Positions 7,977-18,456 of a stretch of 64,000 nucleotides of DNA are shown one piece after another. The notes beneath the pieces are model-generated. The model made no database searches. It was not told the DNA's origin and saw nothing but the letters and a program-made list of their open reading frames with translations. Made by a program: the position numbers and the translations under genes. Numbering within the stretch: the stretch's first letter is position 1; each line of letters opens with the position of its first letter. This DNA is from Bifidobacterium animalis subsp. animalis ATCC 25527 (GTDB lineage Bacteria; Actinomycetota; Actinomycetes; Actinomycetales; Bifidobacteriaceae): positions 1,550,001 to 1,614,000 of the forward strand of contig NC_017834.1 in the NCBI RefSeq assembly GCF_000260715.1, read 5' to 3'.

Positions 7977-10900
7977 CTAATCGTTGTCGTCGGGCTCGGG
8001 AACGCCGGCGCGCATCTCGGCGAGAACCTCCGCCTCGCTCCGCTGCGGCGCGACCACGAGCGCTTTCGCCGGGTCCTTCTCGCTGACGTAGTAGAGGGCG
8101 GCATCGATCTGGCTCATCGGGATGCGTTTCTGCAGCGCCCAGAAATACCGGTACATATCGAGCTGGGCGAGCTTGCCGGCGCGCTGCTGCGCATTGCGTG
8201 GCCGCGAGCCGGTTTTCCAGTCGACGATCGTATACCGCGCATCCCCACTCGCACCGGACATGCCGTCGCCAAGACCGCCATAGAACACCGCGTCGAGCTT
8301 GGCATCCACGCGCTTGCCTATGCCGCTGACGAAAGTGGAGACGGTTTGCTCCACGGCGGCCGGCTCACGTGCCGACCATGCCGACTCGAGGAACCGCTGC
8401 TTCCATGTGAGCAGATCGCGCTGCTCCCTGGGCACCGGACGACCTTCCCGCTCGGTCTGTTCAACGGCTTCCGCCTCGTGCGCCACCTCGTGAGCCATGG
8501 CCTCCTGCGAGATGCCATATTCCGGGTTCACCCCCGCTCCGAGATATCGCTGTGCCCAGGCGTGGAATCTCGTGCCCGCCTGCGCCTGAGGTGTGCTCAC
8601 TTGCGGCACGGGGCGAATGATCTCCAAGGCGAAATCTGTGGCGTTCTCGCCCGCCTCGGCATTGCGCTGCAGACCGGTGGCCGTGAGTTTGTCTTTGGCG
8701 GCCAGCACGCGCTGCCCGCGCATGCGCACGGCCTTCTCTATTTCGTCGGCCGTCATGCCTTCACGGATCAGTGTCGCCCTGTTGTCGATGAGCTGGCGCG
8801 CCCGCTCCAGCAGCGATCTGCCGTCGCCTTTCGCGGTTTCGCCCGGCATGTTTGTCGGATTGTTTTGCGACATGCGCTGCACCACCTGCGTCGCGCCCTT
8901 CCGCAGGGTACGGTGCATCTCTTCGCTCAGCCGACTTGGCCATGGCAGATGCTGTTCCGTGTCGATTGGTTCCATGGGTTCCTCATAGGGTTCGTCCACG
9001 AGAAGCGTCGCAAATTGCTTGGCCCTCTTCCCGACGATGATGCCCTCCGGTTTCTTGGCGCCGCGTTCATGCAGCGAGCGCGGCTGCGTGGACTCCAGAT
9101 CATCGTAGATCACGGCGGTGTTGCCGGCAGCGGCGGCAGCCGGCCGCGCTGGCGCGGTGGGCTGGTCGTCGAACGCGGTCAGTTCCACACGTTGGGAGAA
9201 CGAGTCGTCGCGTGACATGGAATCGCGCAATTCCCGCCAGAACACGGAGGGGGTGCCCGACTCCTTGGCGTTGTCTTCCGGTACGCGGCTCGTCGTGGCG
9301 CCCACGCTGTAGGTGACCAATGCATCGTGCTTGGCACGGGTCAACGCCACATACATGAGACGCCGCTCATCGGCATGCAGGGCACGACCACGCTCCTCTT
9401 TCTGCGACAGATCCCATGCGTCCGGCTCGCCCAGCTCGTCGAGGAGCACGCCGTTGTCGCGCAGCAACGCGCGCAGTTCGCCATAGGCGTCGTTCTCCAG
9501 ACTCTCCACCGAATCGATGTCACGCAATGCCCGTACCGCGCTCTCCTGCAGGCTCGACGCATCGGATTCCCCCGCATCGGGAATCATGGGGAATTTCGGC
9601 AGAATGGCTGCATCCACGCGAATCGGCACCGGGACCGCCTCGGGACTCTCCAGCCAGCTTTTGGCCGTCTCCTCGTAGAGTGGCGGCTCCCAATCCAGTT
9701 TCGACCCGCGGTCTTCCAGTGCCTTCACCCTCAATGCGTCACCCTGATTCGAGGGGAATGCGCCCTGTTGCATGCCTACGATGGCCACGGCGTCCCATTC
9801 CAATCCCTTCGATTGATGCACCGTCATGAGCACCACATCGGCGGGTTCATCGCCGAGGTCAGCGGCTGCCTCCGGCATATCGTTGCCATTCGCCATGTCG
9901 AGGTAGGCCAGGAACCCACGCAACGTGGGACGCTGCTGTTGCGCGATCTCCGACGTGTAGGTGTTCACTGTCTCGAGCAGCGCATCGATCGCCGCACGCA
10001 CTGCATCGCGCGGAGCCGGCGCTTCCCCCGTTCGCAGACTGCTTGCCAGCATGAGGTCGACGTCGAGGTTCAACGCCTCCACCGCGGTGTGGATCACCTG
10101 TGCGAGCGGCTGGTACATCTCGTCCTGCACGCGGTGCATGGCCTCCACGGCCTGCATCACGCCGGCACGCCCCTCATCGCTCAGACCGGCGGCTTCCAGC
10201 TGCGCTGCCACATCGTCGCGCAACAGCATGTCGATCAGGTACACCATGTTCGGCGCATTCCTGGCGTATTGCCGCACCAATGCGCCCCATTCGCGCTTCG
10301 GTGTGCCGGCGGGGGCGAGCCCCGCCTCCACGAGCGTGCGGAAGCGGTATTCGGTGTTCAGGTCGGTGGCGCGTCGGGCCAGACGCTTGAGGTCGAGGGC
10401 GCCCAGAGCATAGCGTGGTGTGGCGAGCAGGCGCATCAACGCGTTGGCATCGGTGTGGTCGCCCACCACCTTGAGCAGGGCTAGCACATCCTGGACTTCC
10501 GGTCGGTCGAGCATGGCGGAAAGGCCCACGGCACGCACACGCAACGGCCTGCCGTTGCGCAATGTCACCTGGCTCAACTGGTCCTCATACAATGCCATCG
10601 CCTTCTTGCTGCGAAACAGCACGGACACCGGCGAATCACCGGGGTTGCAGGCCTCGCCGTACTGTTCCACGGATTGTTTCACGAATCGTGCGACGGCGTC
10701 GACCTCCTGTCCACGGGTCTGGAGGCCAAGCACCGCCAAGGTACCCTCATCCACCTCGATGCTGCCATCGTCCACATTGCGCAGTGGCTGCACCGGCACT
10801 TCCTGTGCGTTGGCGCCGCTGGGACGCTGTTCCACGCGACGCAGCACTTTGGTGAGGTTGTTCGCCCCCTGCAGCACCACCCGCGAGTTGCGCCGTGTGC

Positions 10901-12113
10901 ACGTCATCGACAACGGCTCCGTGGCGGCCGGCATGTGGAAATCGTTAATGAACATGCGGAATGCACCAGGCGAGGCCCCACGCCATGCGTAGATCGACTG
11001 GAACGGGTCGCCCACGGCGCTCACGGCCGCGCTGCGGTCGGCGCCATGGGGTTCGTCCACATGGAACAATGCGGCGAGCAACGCGGATTGGGTCGTCGAT
11101 GTGTCCTGGAACTCATCGAGCAGCACATGGGTGAACTGACGCCGGTAATGGGCGCCGATCGACGGGAACCGTTCGACTAGCTGATAGGCGGCGATCACGA
11201 AGTCGCTGTATTCGGCCATGTGCCGCCGGCGTTTCTCCTCGTCGAACTCACGCACGAGCCCGAGCAGCACATCGCGTTTCATCGCCACCAGGTAGAGGTC
11301 ACGCGCGGCCAACTCGGCGTCGGCATGCATCGCTTCACTGACTGCGTCTTTGTCGCCGGGGGTCTCGACGTACTCCCCACCCTTCTTCTCCACCTTTTTC
11401 CTGGCTTTGAGCACACTCTTCACCGCCTTTGGCGTGGCGCCCCTTTGCCGATCCGCCAACGGCCCGGTGAGCAGGCCGGACTCATCGGTTTGCAGGAGGT
11501 CGAGAATCTGCGTACGGAACGTCGCGTCCCATTGCGTTATCCGTTCGATGGCATCGGCCACGGTGAGGCATCCATTGCCGATCATCGAATTCGCGATGTT
11601 GTTCGCCAGTGCGCCCACCGCATCCACCACCGTGCCGAACGAGCCCATGTCCACTGGCAGTTGCACGATCTCGTCGACGTGCCTCCCCACCACCGAGGCG
11701 ATGATCTGGCGTGCACCGGCGGCACTCAGCGGCTGCGTCTGCGGGTCGAACCCCACCAGCAGTCCGTATTGGCGCACGATCGACTGGAAGAACGCATCGT
11801 AGGTACGCACATCGGGTTTCATGAAGGCGAGCCGTGCAGGGTGGGCCCCTCCCTCCTTCGCACGTTCACGCGCATCGTCGAGCACCGCCTTCGACACTCG
11901 TGAAAGCAGCTCGGAGGCGGCCTTGTTCGTGAAAGTGAGACCCAGAATATGCTCCGGAGGCACGCCTTCGTGAATCAGGTGGATCACGCGTTCGGTCATG
12001 GTGAACGTCTTGCCCGAGCCGGCACCCGCCACCACAATCACGTTGGCGTCGGCATCGGCATCGATGATCCGCTGCTGTTCAGCGCTTGGAACCGGCTTGT
12101 TTGACTGTGCCAT
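7977..12113 (-). CDS. UvrD-like helicase with C-terminal nuclease domain (AdnB-like)
   Basis: Very large (1378-residue) DNA motor-nuclease, predicted to resect double-strand breaks together with its upstream neighbour. The N-terminal SF1 motor has Walker A (AGAGSGKT, about residues 29-36), Walker B with the catalytic Glu (LLDEFQDTS), the GDPFQSIYAWRGA motif and, about residue 790, VHQSKGLEWDAV. The C-terminus is a PD-(D/E)XK RecB-type nuclease with FHAW, YTIVDWKTG and QLDMYRY. No Cys cluster is seen around this nuclease. Mycobacterial AdnB is about 1100 residues, so this protein carries roughly 280 extra residues, much of them in the charged region before the nuclease. It starts 10 bases after the stop of the AdnA-like gene, with ribosome-binding site GCAGGAG. 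Confidence 0.9.
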   Translation of the reverse strand: MAQSNKPVPSAEQQRIIDADADANVIVVAGAGSGKTFTMTERVIHLIHEGVPPEHILGLTFTNKAASELLSRVSKAVLDDARERAKEGGAHPARLAFMKPDVRTYDAFFQSIVRQYGLLVGFDPQTQPLSAAGARQIIASVVGRHVDEIVQLPVDMGSFGTVVDAVGALANNIANSMIGNGCLTVADAIERITQWDATFRTQILDLLQTDESGLLTGPLADRQRGATPKAVKSVLKARKKVEKKGGEYVETPGDKDAVSEAMHADAELAARDLYLVAMKRDVLLGLVREFDEEKRRRHMAEYSDFVIAAYQLVERFPSIGAHYRRQFTHVLLDEFQDTSTTQSALLAALFHVDEPHGADRSAAVSAVGDPFQSIYAWRGASPGAFRMFINDFHMPAATEPLSMTCTRRNSRVVLQGANNLTKVLRRVEQRPSGANAQEVPVQPLRNVDDGSIEVDEGTLAVLGLQTRGQEVDAVARFVKQSVEQYGEACNPGDSPVSVLFRSKKAMALYEDQLSQVTLRNGRPLRVRAVGLSAMLDRPEVQDVLALLKVVGDHTDANALMRLLATPRYALGALDLKRLARRATDLNTEYRFRTLVEAGLAPAGTPKREWGALVRQYARNAPNMVYLIDMLLRDDVAAQLEAAGLSDEGRAGVMQAVEAMHRVQDEMYQPLAQVIHTAVEALNLDVDLMLASSLRTGEAPAPRDAVRAAIDALLETVNTYTSEIAQQQRPTLRGFLAYLDMANGNDMPEAAADLGDEPADVVLMTVHQSKGLEWDAVAIVGMQQGAFPSNQGDALRVKALEDRGSKLDWEPPLYEETAKSWLESPEAVPVPIRVDAAILPKFPMIPDAGESDASSLQESAVRALRDIDSVESLENDAYGELRALLRDNGVLLDELGEPDAWDLSQKEERGRALHADERRLMYVALTRAKHDALVTYSVGATTSRVPEDNAKESGTPSVFWRELRDSMSRDDSFSQRVELTAFDDQPTAPARPAAAAAGNTAVIYDDLESTQPRSLHERGAKKPEGIIVGKRAKQFATLLVDEPYEEPMEPIDTEQHLPWPSRLSEEMHRTLRKGATQVVQRMSQNNPTNMPGETAKGDGRSLLERARQLIDNRATLIREGMTADEIEKAVRMRGQRVLAAKDKLTATGLQRNAEAGENATDFALEIIRPVPQVSTPQAQAGTRFHAWAQRYLGAGVNPEYGISQEAMAHEVAHEAEAVEQTEREGRPVPREQRDLLTWKQRFLESAWSAREPAAVEQTVSTFVSGIGKRVDAKLDAVFYGGLGDGMSGASGDARYTIVDWKTGSRPRNAQQRAGKLAQLDMYRYFWALQKRIPMSQIDAALYYVSEKDPAKALVVAPQRSEAEVLAEMRAGVPEPDDND

Positions 12114-12125
12114 ATTCGCTCCTGC

Positions 12126-15100
12126 CTATTCCCATTCCGTTTCGAATACCGTGGCCATCGCCTCGTTGCAGGCTGCGCATACCTGCTTGTGGCGGCACAC
12201 TCCCCTATGAGCGTCCGTCGGATGCGCCACGATGTGATCGGCCTGTTTGGCCGCGGCCGCATAGAACACGCGGGCAAGCATCGTCAACGCCCACAACGTG
12301 CCCTCCTGCGCACCGGCGAGCAGGTCATGCCACACCTCTTCCGGAATGCCGTCCGGAGCCTCGGATGGCAGCTGCATCTTGAACAGGGAGCTCATGTGGG
12401 GTATGTAGTAACGTGCCGCGAATCCGGTGCTCGTGACGGCGCCCCCTTCCATCAGCGCCGGCTGATAATACGATTCCACTCGTGTGGCGGTGCCTGCCGG
12501 CGCCGGCTGGTCCTTGACGAAGAACAGCTCGGCACGGCTCACCTTCGGGCGTGGCCCGGTGAGTGCGGTCGTGGACCCATCGGTGTTGAAGGCCAGCCCA
12601 AGCTGGTAGCACACGAGCTGCAGGTCGCTGAACTGCTCGGCGGGCGAGAAGCTGTTCCCCGTCTTGTAGTCCACAACCCGCCAATGTTCGTCACCATTGT
12701 CGAATCGGCGGTGTTCCAGGCGGTCTATGCGGCCATTGATCCGCACCTCTTGCCCATCGTCCAATTGCACGGGCCAACCGTCCATGAGCACCCCGAGTAT
12801 CGCCCGCATCTGCTGCACGGTGAGCTCCGGCCGATCCCCGGCATGGTTGTAGGCGTCGGTGATGCTGCGCAACGTGAAGGCCCCTTCGAAGGAGCATTCC
12901 GCGAACGACTCGACCAAGGTGCCTATGGCACCGGTGGTCTTATGAATGTAATCAGCCTCGTTCGAATCGACGAAATACCTCGCGATGTTAAACAGCATCG
13001 CCTTGGCCTCAGCATCGCGCTGCAATGCCACGAACCGTTGCGAGGCGTCCTCTATGCCCAGCGGGTCTATGCGCCGCGGCGCATAGTATTCGTCGAACAT
13101 CCTGTCGGCTATGGCCTGGGCCGTCTGCTCACGCCATGTGTCGGTGTGAGGCCCCCGAATCGGCACGAATTGTTCGTAGACCTGCGCCAGATCCCAATGA
13201 TGCTCGGTCGCGTATTGCGCGGCATCGTGCACGAGCGTGCCGAAATCCGCCACCACCGCGCTTGGAGTGGGGCCGCTGAAATCGCGTTCCAGGCGAGCAC
13301 ACACCGCGCAACCCCACAGCCGGTCGACCTGCGAGGGCGACAGCACGATCGGGGCGAACGGATCCGTCGGAACACTCATGACTTGGGGTAAGACTCCAGA
13401 TTGTGCCGAGCCCGCATTGAGACTGAGCGCTGTACCAGCGGACTGCACGGCGTTCCCGGATTGGGTGCGCTCATAGCGCCCAGGCGATCGCGACCCGGTG
13501 GGGGCGTCGCGCAGGAACGGCCAACGCCGCGGGTCGGCTTCGTCGACTCCCGCCGATGCCAATGCCGCCAATGCGGCGGCGGCATCCTGGAATTCCGCGG
13601 ACGATTCCTCACCATGGGCCAACGCCATACGGGCCAGGGCGATCACACCCCGCATGCTCGCATTGAGGGTCTCGTCACCTGCATGTCGTTCCGATTCCTT
13701 CAGGCTATACCCATGATCAGCAGTGTCCACCGATGCTTCGGTCTGAACCTTCCCCGAAGCCGCATTCGCGGCATCGGGTGCCTCGGCCAGCCGTTCGGCC
13801 AATGGCCGCTCGGTATCGTCACGGGTGAAGCATTCCGGCAGGTACGCGTATAGGAAATCAGAGGGCACGGCATCGTCGTTCTGGCTGGCGCTCACGTTCA
13901 AGGTACCGTTGGCGCGGGTGAGTGCCACCAGCCAGCCCTTCTGCTCGGACGCCAGCACCTCGTCGAGTTGGCCGCCGACCTCGTTGCGGTGCCGGGTCTG
14001 GCTGCCGTGCAGGGCGATATCCACCAAATCCTCGCCGCCGAACATGGTGTTACGGGCGGCCAGATTCGGCCAGGTGCCTTGTTGCACGGCGGGAATCCAC
14101 ACATGCTCCCAGCTCAGTCCGGCAGTGCCGGCAGGCGTGGTGAGCGTGACCGCCTCGTCGACCGGTGCCAGACTGGCCAGCGAATCCGCCTCGATCTGCA
14201 GCTGGCGCACCTGGTCGATGAAGGCGTTGATGTCGGGGGCCACGCCTTCGGATTGCACGTAGTTGAACAACCGCATCGCCGTGTCGAGCCGGTCGTTGGC
14301 GGCACGGCCGTCCGGCGAGTCGAAAATGGCCTGCACCTTCCACGCATCGGCCACATGGCACGCTTTCCATGCCGCCTCAAGCGCGTATTGGGGCGCCTTC
14401 GACGGCAAGGAGCCGAGGTCGTCGGCAATCTGCCCCACAATGCGCCACAGCAGATTGAAATTGCGCACGTCTTCGTTATGGTCTCCGCACAGCGCCTCGA
14501 GCACATCGAGCAGCGTCTCGTCATCACCTTGTGCAAGGAGCAGATACAATGCATCAATGCCGAATTCAAGGCCGTCGCCCACCTTGTCGGTGTCGCTCAG
14601 CCGCGAATCGTCCACGACGATGCCACTGGCCTGCTCCTGCGCGGCATGCGCGGCGCGCACCGTGCTCGCAAGGGCATCCCATTGCGAACGCAGATCCGAC
14701 AAAGCGGATGCCTTCACCGATTCGGCGAGTGCGCTCCGGTCCGGGTCGGCCGTCGCACTCGCATCGTCGAGAATGTCGGTCTGGGAGATCCTCGCCAACG
14801 CTTCGAGCGAGGAAAGCGCGGCATTCACCGTGTTCAGGCGCATGGGCCGCGTCGGTTTGCGATGCGATCTGACGTGTGCGTTGATTGTGTTCGTGCCCAT
14901 GTTCGCGGTGTCGATGAGCAGACTCTCGGCGATTCTGCCCACGCGGGCACGCACATACTGCGCGGCGGCGGCGAGCGTCATCGAGCGGGTTTCGAGTCCA
15001 TGGGCACGCAATTGGGCGAGCTCGATGAGCGCGAACAGCCCCTGCACGAAAGGCTCGTCTGCGAGAGGCCGGGTCACCGACGAATACCGCACCGGCACAT

Positions 15101-16679
15101 CGGCCCCACGCAGCCTTTCCCCGAACCGCAGCACGTCGGCGTTGTCATGGCAGATCACGGCCATGTCGTTCCACGTCACGCTCCTGTCGTTCAGATGCAG
15201 CGCCGAAATCTGCCACACGATGTTGTCGAGTTCGTCGTTTGACGACCGGTACAATCTGCCGTTGAGAGAGCCGTCTTCCAGCACCTCCTTGGTATGCGGG
15301 TCGTCGGCATCAAGCGGGCGCAAGCGGTCCGAACCCTCCACGGCAGGCAGTTTTCCGGGCCGCTGGGCCAGCGGCAGCGCGGATTCCTCGGCGGAGGCTA
15401 TCGACAGGCTCACGCGTGACGCCACGATGTCCCGATAGGTGGCGGGCTCGTGTTGAAATGCCTGCAATGAGACATGGTCGGCGGCGAACGGGCCGTTCGG
15501 ATCGAGGAAGCATGCATAGAGGTATTCCGGGTATGAGCCGCGGAATGCCTGCACGGCTTCGTCCGGATCGCCGAACAGCACCAAATGCACGCCGAGCCCC
15601 TGCAGCACCGCGAGCAACGCCAGGCCGCCCAACGTGAGATCCTGCACGTCGTCCACCACCAGCAACGTGGGCATCCAAGCCCCTGCAACAGTCAGGGAGC
15701 GCATGGCCGCAAGCGGCAGATACGAGGGGTCCAAACGGTATTCGCCAGGGTAGCGCCGGGCCACCAGATCGAAATACTCGCGCCTCAATGCGAGTGCCAG
15801 ACGCCACTGCAACGAGAGGCGCACGCCAGCGGGGCCCTCCGATTCCACGGCTTGGCAGGCGACCTGCATCGTCCATTCCTCCACATTGCGCGCAGCCGCC
15901 GTCGGCTGCATCGCGCCGAGACGCAACAATGCCCCCACCTCGTCGAAGTGGGCGAACACGTCGCGCAACTGGGCGATGAATCCTGCATTGACGTTCGCTG
16001 CGATGTCGACAATCGTCTCCTCGTCGGCATCGTTGGCATCGGCGGCATCCATCACAATGGTCGCCCAGTCGAGCGTGCCTGCGGACGAGGAGTTGGCAGC
16101 AGCACCCATCCCCTTCCGTGCGGGGTCCGCCTGCACGCCTGCATCCTCGAAATAGGCACTAAGCAGCCGGCAGGTCTCGCATGAGCCATCCTCGCCACGG
16201 CGATGCTGTTCGACGTGCACGGCGATCACATGGCGCAACAATGCGTCCTGCTCGGCACCGTTGATGAGACGGGGTGCGCTGTCGCCGCTTCTCGAACGGG
16301 CGATCTCAAGCAATTGGAAGGCCAACGCATTGAGCGTGGTGGCCGGACGCACACGTTCGCTTGAGCCGAGTTCGCGTATGATTCGATCGGAATACAGATC
16401 TGCGACACGACGGTTCGGCACCAGCATCACCGTCGACCCGTCGCTCCCGGCCGCCAGATCGGCTCGCAGACCGGCGAGCGTCGTCTCCACGGCCAGCTGC
16501 GTCTTGCCCGAACGCGGTGCACCCGAGACGAGCAGAGTGCGCGCCTTGGAATTCCGGTCATCATTGTGAGCCGACTCCAGGAATTCACGAATGGCACGGC
16601 GAGCCCCTTCATTGGCCTGCGGCGCATCGTCAACGGCATCCATGCCGGCGGCACCACGCTCCTGGGTATGTTCAACCAT
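12126..16679 (-). CDS. AdnA-like helicase/nuclease with predicted Fe-S nuclease domain
   Basis: A 1517-residue partner of the downstream helicase. Walker A is GAPRSGKT near residue 50. The Walker B segment reads LLVVDDVQDL, so the usual catalytic Glu of DEXQ helicases is Asp, which suggests a weak or accessory motor. The C-terminal PD-(D/E)XK nuclease shows LVHDAA, HWRVVDYKTG and LQLVCYQ. Cysteines at LWGCAVC and in the extreme C-terminal VCRHKQVCAAC resemble the bracketing Fe-S cluster of AddB/AdnA-type nucleases. The chosen ATG at 16679 (MVEHTQERG) has a GGAGG ribosome-binding site; longer in-frame starts have no support. As in mycobacterial adnAB, the A-like gene precedes the B-like gene. 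Family length is usually about 1050 residues. Confidence 0.87.
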   Translation of the reverse strand: MVEHTQERGAAGMDAVDDAPQANEGARRAIREFLESAHNDDRNSKARTLLVSGAPRSGKTQLAVETTLAGLRADLAAGSDGSTVMLVPNRRVADLYSDRIIRELGSSERVRPATTLNALAFQLLEIARSRSGDSAPRLINGAEQDALLRHVIAVHVEQHRRGEDGSCETCRLLSAYFEDAGVQADPARKGMGAAANSSSAGTLDWATIVMDAADANDADEETIVDIAANVNAGFIAQLRDVFAHFDEVGALLRLGAMQPTAAARNVEEWTMQVACQAVESEGPAGVRLSLQWRLALALRREYFDLVARRYPGEYRLDPSYLPLAAMRSLTVAGAWMPTLLVVDDVQDLTLGGLALLAVLQGLGVHLVLFGDPDEAVQAFRGSYPEYLYACFLDPNGPFAADHVSLQAFQHEPATYRDIVASRVSLSIASAEESALPLAQRPGKLPAVEGSDRLRPLDADDPHTKEVLEDGSLNGRLYRSSNDELDNIVWQISALHLNDRSVTWNDMAVICHDNADVLRFGERLRGADVPVRYSSVTRPLADEPFVQGLFALIELAQLRAHGLETRSMTLAAAAQYVRARVGRIAESLLIDTANMGTNTINAHVRSHRKPTRPMRLNTVNAALSSLEALARISQTDILDDASATADPDRSALAESVKASALSDLRSQWDALASTVRAAHAAQEQASGIVVDDSRLSDTDKVGDGLEFGIDALYLLLAQGDDETLLDVLEALCGDHNEDVRNFNLLWRIVGQIADDLGSLPSKAPQYALEAAWKACHVADAWKVQAIFDSPDGRAANDRLDTAMRLFNYVQSEGVAPDINAFIDQVRQLQIEADSLASLAPVDEAVTLTTPAGTAGLSWEHVWIPAVQQGTWPNLAARNTMFGGEDLVDIALHGSQTRHRNEVGGQLDEVLASEQKGWLVALTRANGTLNVSASQNDDAVPSDFLYAYLPECFTRDDTERPLAERLAEAPDAANAASGKVQTEASVDTADHGYSLKESERHAGDETLNASMRGVIALARMALAHGEESSAEFQDAAAALAALASAGVDEADPRRWPFLRDAPTGSRSPGRYERTQSGNAVQSAGTALSLNAGSAQSGVLPQVMSVPTDPFAPIVLSPSQVDRLWGCAVCARLERDFSGPTPSAVVADFGTLVHDAAQYATEHHWDLAQVYEQFVPIRGPHTDTWREQTAQAIADRMFDEYYAPRRIDPLGIEDASQRFVALQRDAEAKAMLFNIARYFVDSNEADYIHKTTGAIGTLVESFAECSFEGAFTLRSITDAYNHAGDRPELTVQQMRAILGVLMDGWPVQLDDGQEVRINGRIDRLEHRRFDNGDEHWRVVDYKTGNSFSPAEQFSDLQLVCYQLGLAFNTDGSTTALTGPRPKVSRAELFFVKDQPAPAGTATRVESYYQPALMEGGAVTSTGFAARYYIPHMSSLFKMQLPSEAPDGIPEEVWHDLLAGAQEGTLWALTMLARVFYAAAAKQADHIVAHPTDAHRGVCRHKQVCAACNEAMATVFETEWE

Positions 16680-17046
16680 GCATTGCCTCCTCACCCACAT
16701 CGACATCCTCCACACCGATTCTCCAAGTGTATGGACGGCCTGCACGCACGTCAAAGAAACGCCGTATACAACGACGCGGTCCGTTCGAATTCCCATTTGC
16801 ATCGTATCGCGGCTCATATGGCGCGCAATATGTTGCGGCATGCGCGTCTCAAAGGAAAGCGGGGAGGAATGCGAGCATGCAAACTGGCCAATCTGCCCCT
16901 ATTGCCGCAAAACGACCAACGAAACGCCGCACTTCGTTGAGACAGTCTCATTGCCGGCTTACGCGCAAGCAGTCGAGCGCAAATTTCGTATAGTCTACAT
17001 ATGGGAGAATCCCCGACACCGGTACACAGCCAGCGAAGGAGCCGCC
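16680..17046. other. Divergent intergenic region between adnA-like and pkb2
   Basis: A 367-bp stretch with no convincing gene. It must hold the promoters of two divergent operons. I see a perfect 6-bp dyad with a one-base centre (TGAGACAGTCTCA, 16938-16950), which could be an operator. A TATAGT -10-like hexamer lies at 16989-16994, about 50 bases before the kinase start, without a good -35 box. Confidence 0.5.
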
Positions 17047-18450
17047 ATGACCCAGCAGGTGCCCCAGCCACCGCGCCTTGCCGGCTACAGCTATGTGCGC
17101 GTGCTCGGGCACGGTTCCACCGCTACCGTCTACCTCTACCGGCAACAGGGCATAGAACGTGACGTCGCCGTCAAAGTGAGCGTCGAGCAGGTGGACGGCA
17201 GAATCGCAGATGCCTTCCGTGCGGAGGCGCGCGCCATGGCCGCGTTGCCGAGCCACCCCTCCATTCTCTCCACCTACGATGCGGGCGTCACCGACGACGG
17301 CCGCTATTACCTCGTGTTCGAGTATGCACCGGGCGGCACGCTCAAAGATGTACTGTGCGACCACGTGCTCGACGTGCCGCACATGCTCTCCATGGGCGTT
17401 CATCTCGCCGGCGCAGTCGCCACCGCACACCGGGCCGGCATCGTGCACCGCGACATCAAGACCAGCAACGTGCTCATCACCGGGCAGCAGTTGCCCGCGC
17501 TCGCCGACTTCGGCATCGCCGTCACCGCCTACGACCACAGCAGCACCGGCTACTCCCTGCCCTGGGCACCCCCGGAGACGCTGCGCACGGGCGGTGCGGG
17601 AGGCGAGGCGGCCGACATCTATTCGCTGGGCGCAGTGCTCTATGCCTCACTGGTGGGCACCTCCCCGTTCGAATACGGGTACCACCCGAAGACGGCGAAG
17701 GAGTTGGCCAAACTCATCATGACGCAGCCGCTGCCGACGATCCAGCGCAACGACGTTCCCACTGCGGTGTGTGAGACGTTGGCACGCGCAATGGCGGCAA
17801 ATGCCGACGATCGCTACCCCTCCGCACTGGCTTTCGCCCGCGCGCTCCAACAGGTACAATTCGAACTGTATGGGCACGCCACGTCGTTGAGTGTCGAGGG
17901 CGCAGACCCCTACCCAGCCAGCATCGTCCGACGGCAGATCACCGAACGTCCGCTGGCGGCACGGCAACGCGGCAGATACCGCAAGGCATGGATGGTCGTG
18001 GGCATCACTGTCGCCCTGCTCACCCTGTTCCTCGCGGTGTTCATGGGGTTCGTGCTGCCCGGTCTCGACACCCATGCCAGCGGAAACCAGACGGTTGTCG
18101 AAGGCAGCCACGGCGCACTCCGGAACGGCGAACGGCCCGAACCCACGGGCAACGAGCCTCCCGGCGCATCCGTTGTGCCGTCACCCCAACAGCTTTCCGG
18201 CAGCTTCGCCGAGAACGGCGCCGCGCATTTCCATTGGAGGAATCCAGATCCACGGGAAGGCGACACCTACGTGTGGTCGCGTATCGGCGCCGCGACCACG
18301 CCGGGCGCCTCGCATGTGGTTGATTCCACCGAATTTAACATTCCGGCCGACCAAACCAATCAGGCGCAGGTGTGCGTACGCGTGAGCATTGTGCGGGCAG
18401 ACCGCAGCATGTCGGCACAACCCGCCACCGCCTGCGCGGTGCGGAAATGA
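17047..18450 (+). CDS. pkb2: Transmembrane serine/threonine protein kinase (Pkb2 type)
   Basis: Membrane-bound Hanks-type kinase, first gene of the bifidobacterial FN3 (PFNA) cluster. The kinase domain spans about residues 10-270. It contains a glycine-loop variant (VLGHGSTATVY), the ATP-anchoring Lys43 (VAVKVSV), catalytic HRD with Asp136 and DFG at 154-156. A membrane helix lies at about 315-337 (WMVVGITVALLTLFLAVFMG). The extracellular tail of about 130 residues is a small beta-sandwich-like module (FHWRNPDPREGDTYVWSRI), and there are no PASTA repeats. The ATG at 17047 has GAAGGAG upstream; earlier in-frame starts would append non-homologous sequence. Six bases separate it from the fn3 gene. 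Confidence 0.93.
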   Translation: MTQQVPQPPRLAGYSYVRVLGHGSTATVYLYRQQGIERDVAVKVSVEQVDGRIADAFRAEARAMAALPSHPSILSTYDAGVTDDGRYYLVFEYAPGGTLKDVLCDHVLDVPHMLSMGVHLAGAVATAHRAGIVHRDIKTSNVLITGQQLPALADFGIAVTAYDHSSTGYSLPWAPPETLRTGGAGGEAADIYSLGAVLYASLVGTSPFEYGYHPKTAKELAKLIMTQPLPTIQRNDVPTAVCETLARAMAANADDRYPSALAFARALQQVQFELYGHATSLSVEGADPYPASIVRRQITERPLAARQRGRYRKAWMVVGITVALLTLFLAVFMGFVLPGLDTHASGNQTVVEGSHGALRNGERPEPTGNEPPGASVVPSPQQLSGSFAENGAAHFHWRNPDPREGDTYVWSRIGAATTPGASHVVDSTEFNIPADQTNQAQVCVRVSIVRADRSMSAQPATACAVRK

Positions 18451-18456
18451 GGTGAC

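Noticed and set aside
16591..17046. Longer kinase N-terminus containing CPYCRK (possible zinc motif)
   Set aside because: The sequence overlaps the adnA-like gene start on the other strand, and a good ribosome-binding site and kinase homology begin at 17047.
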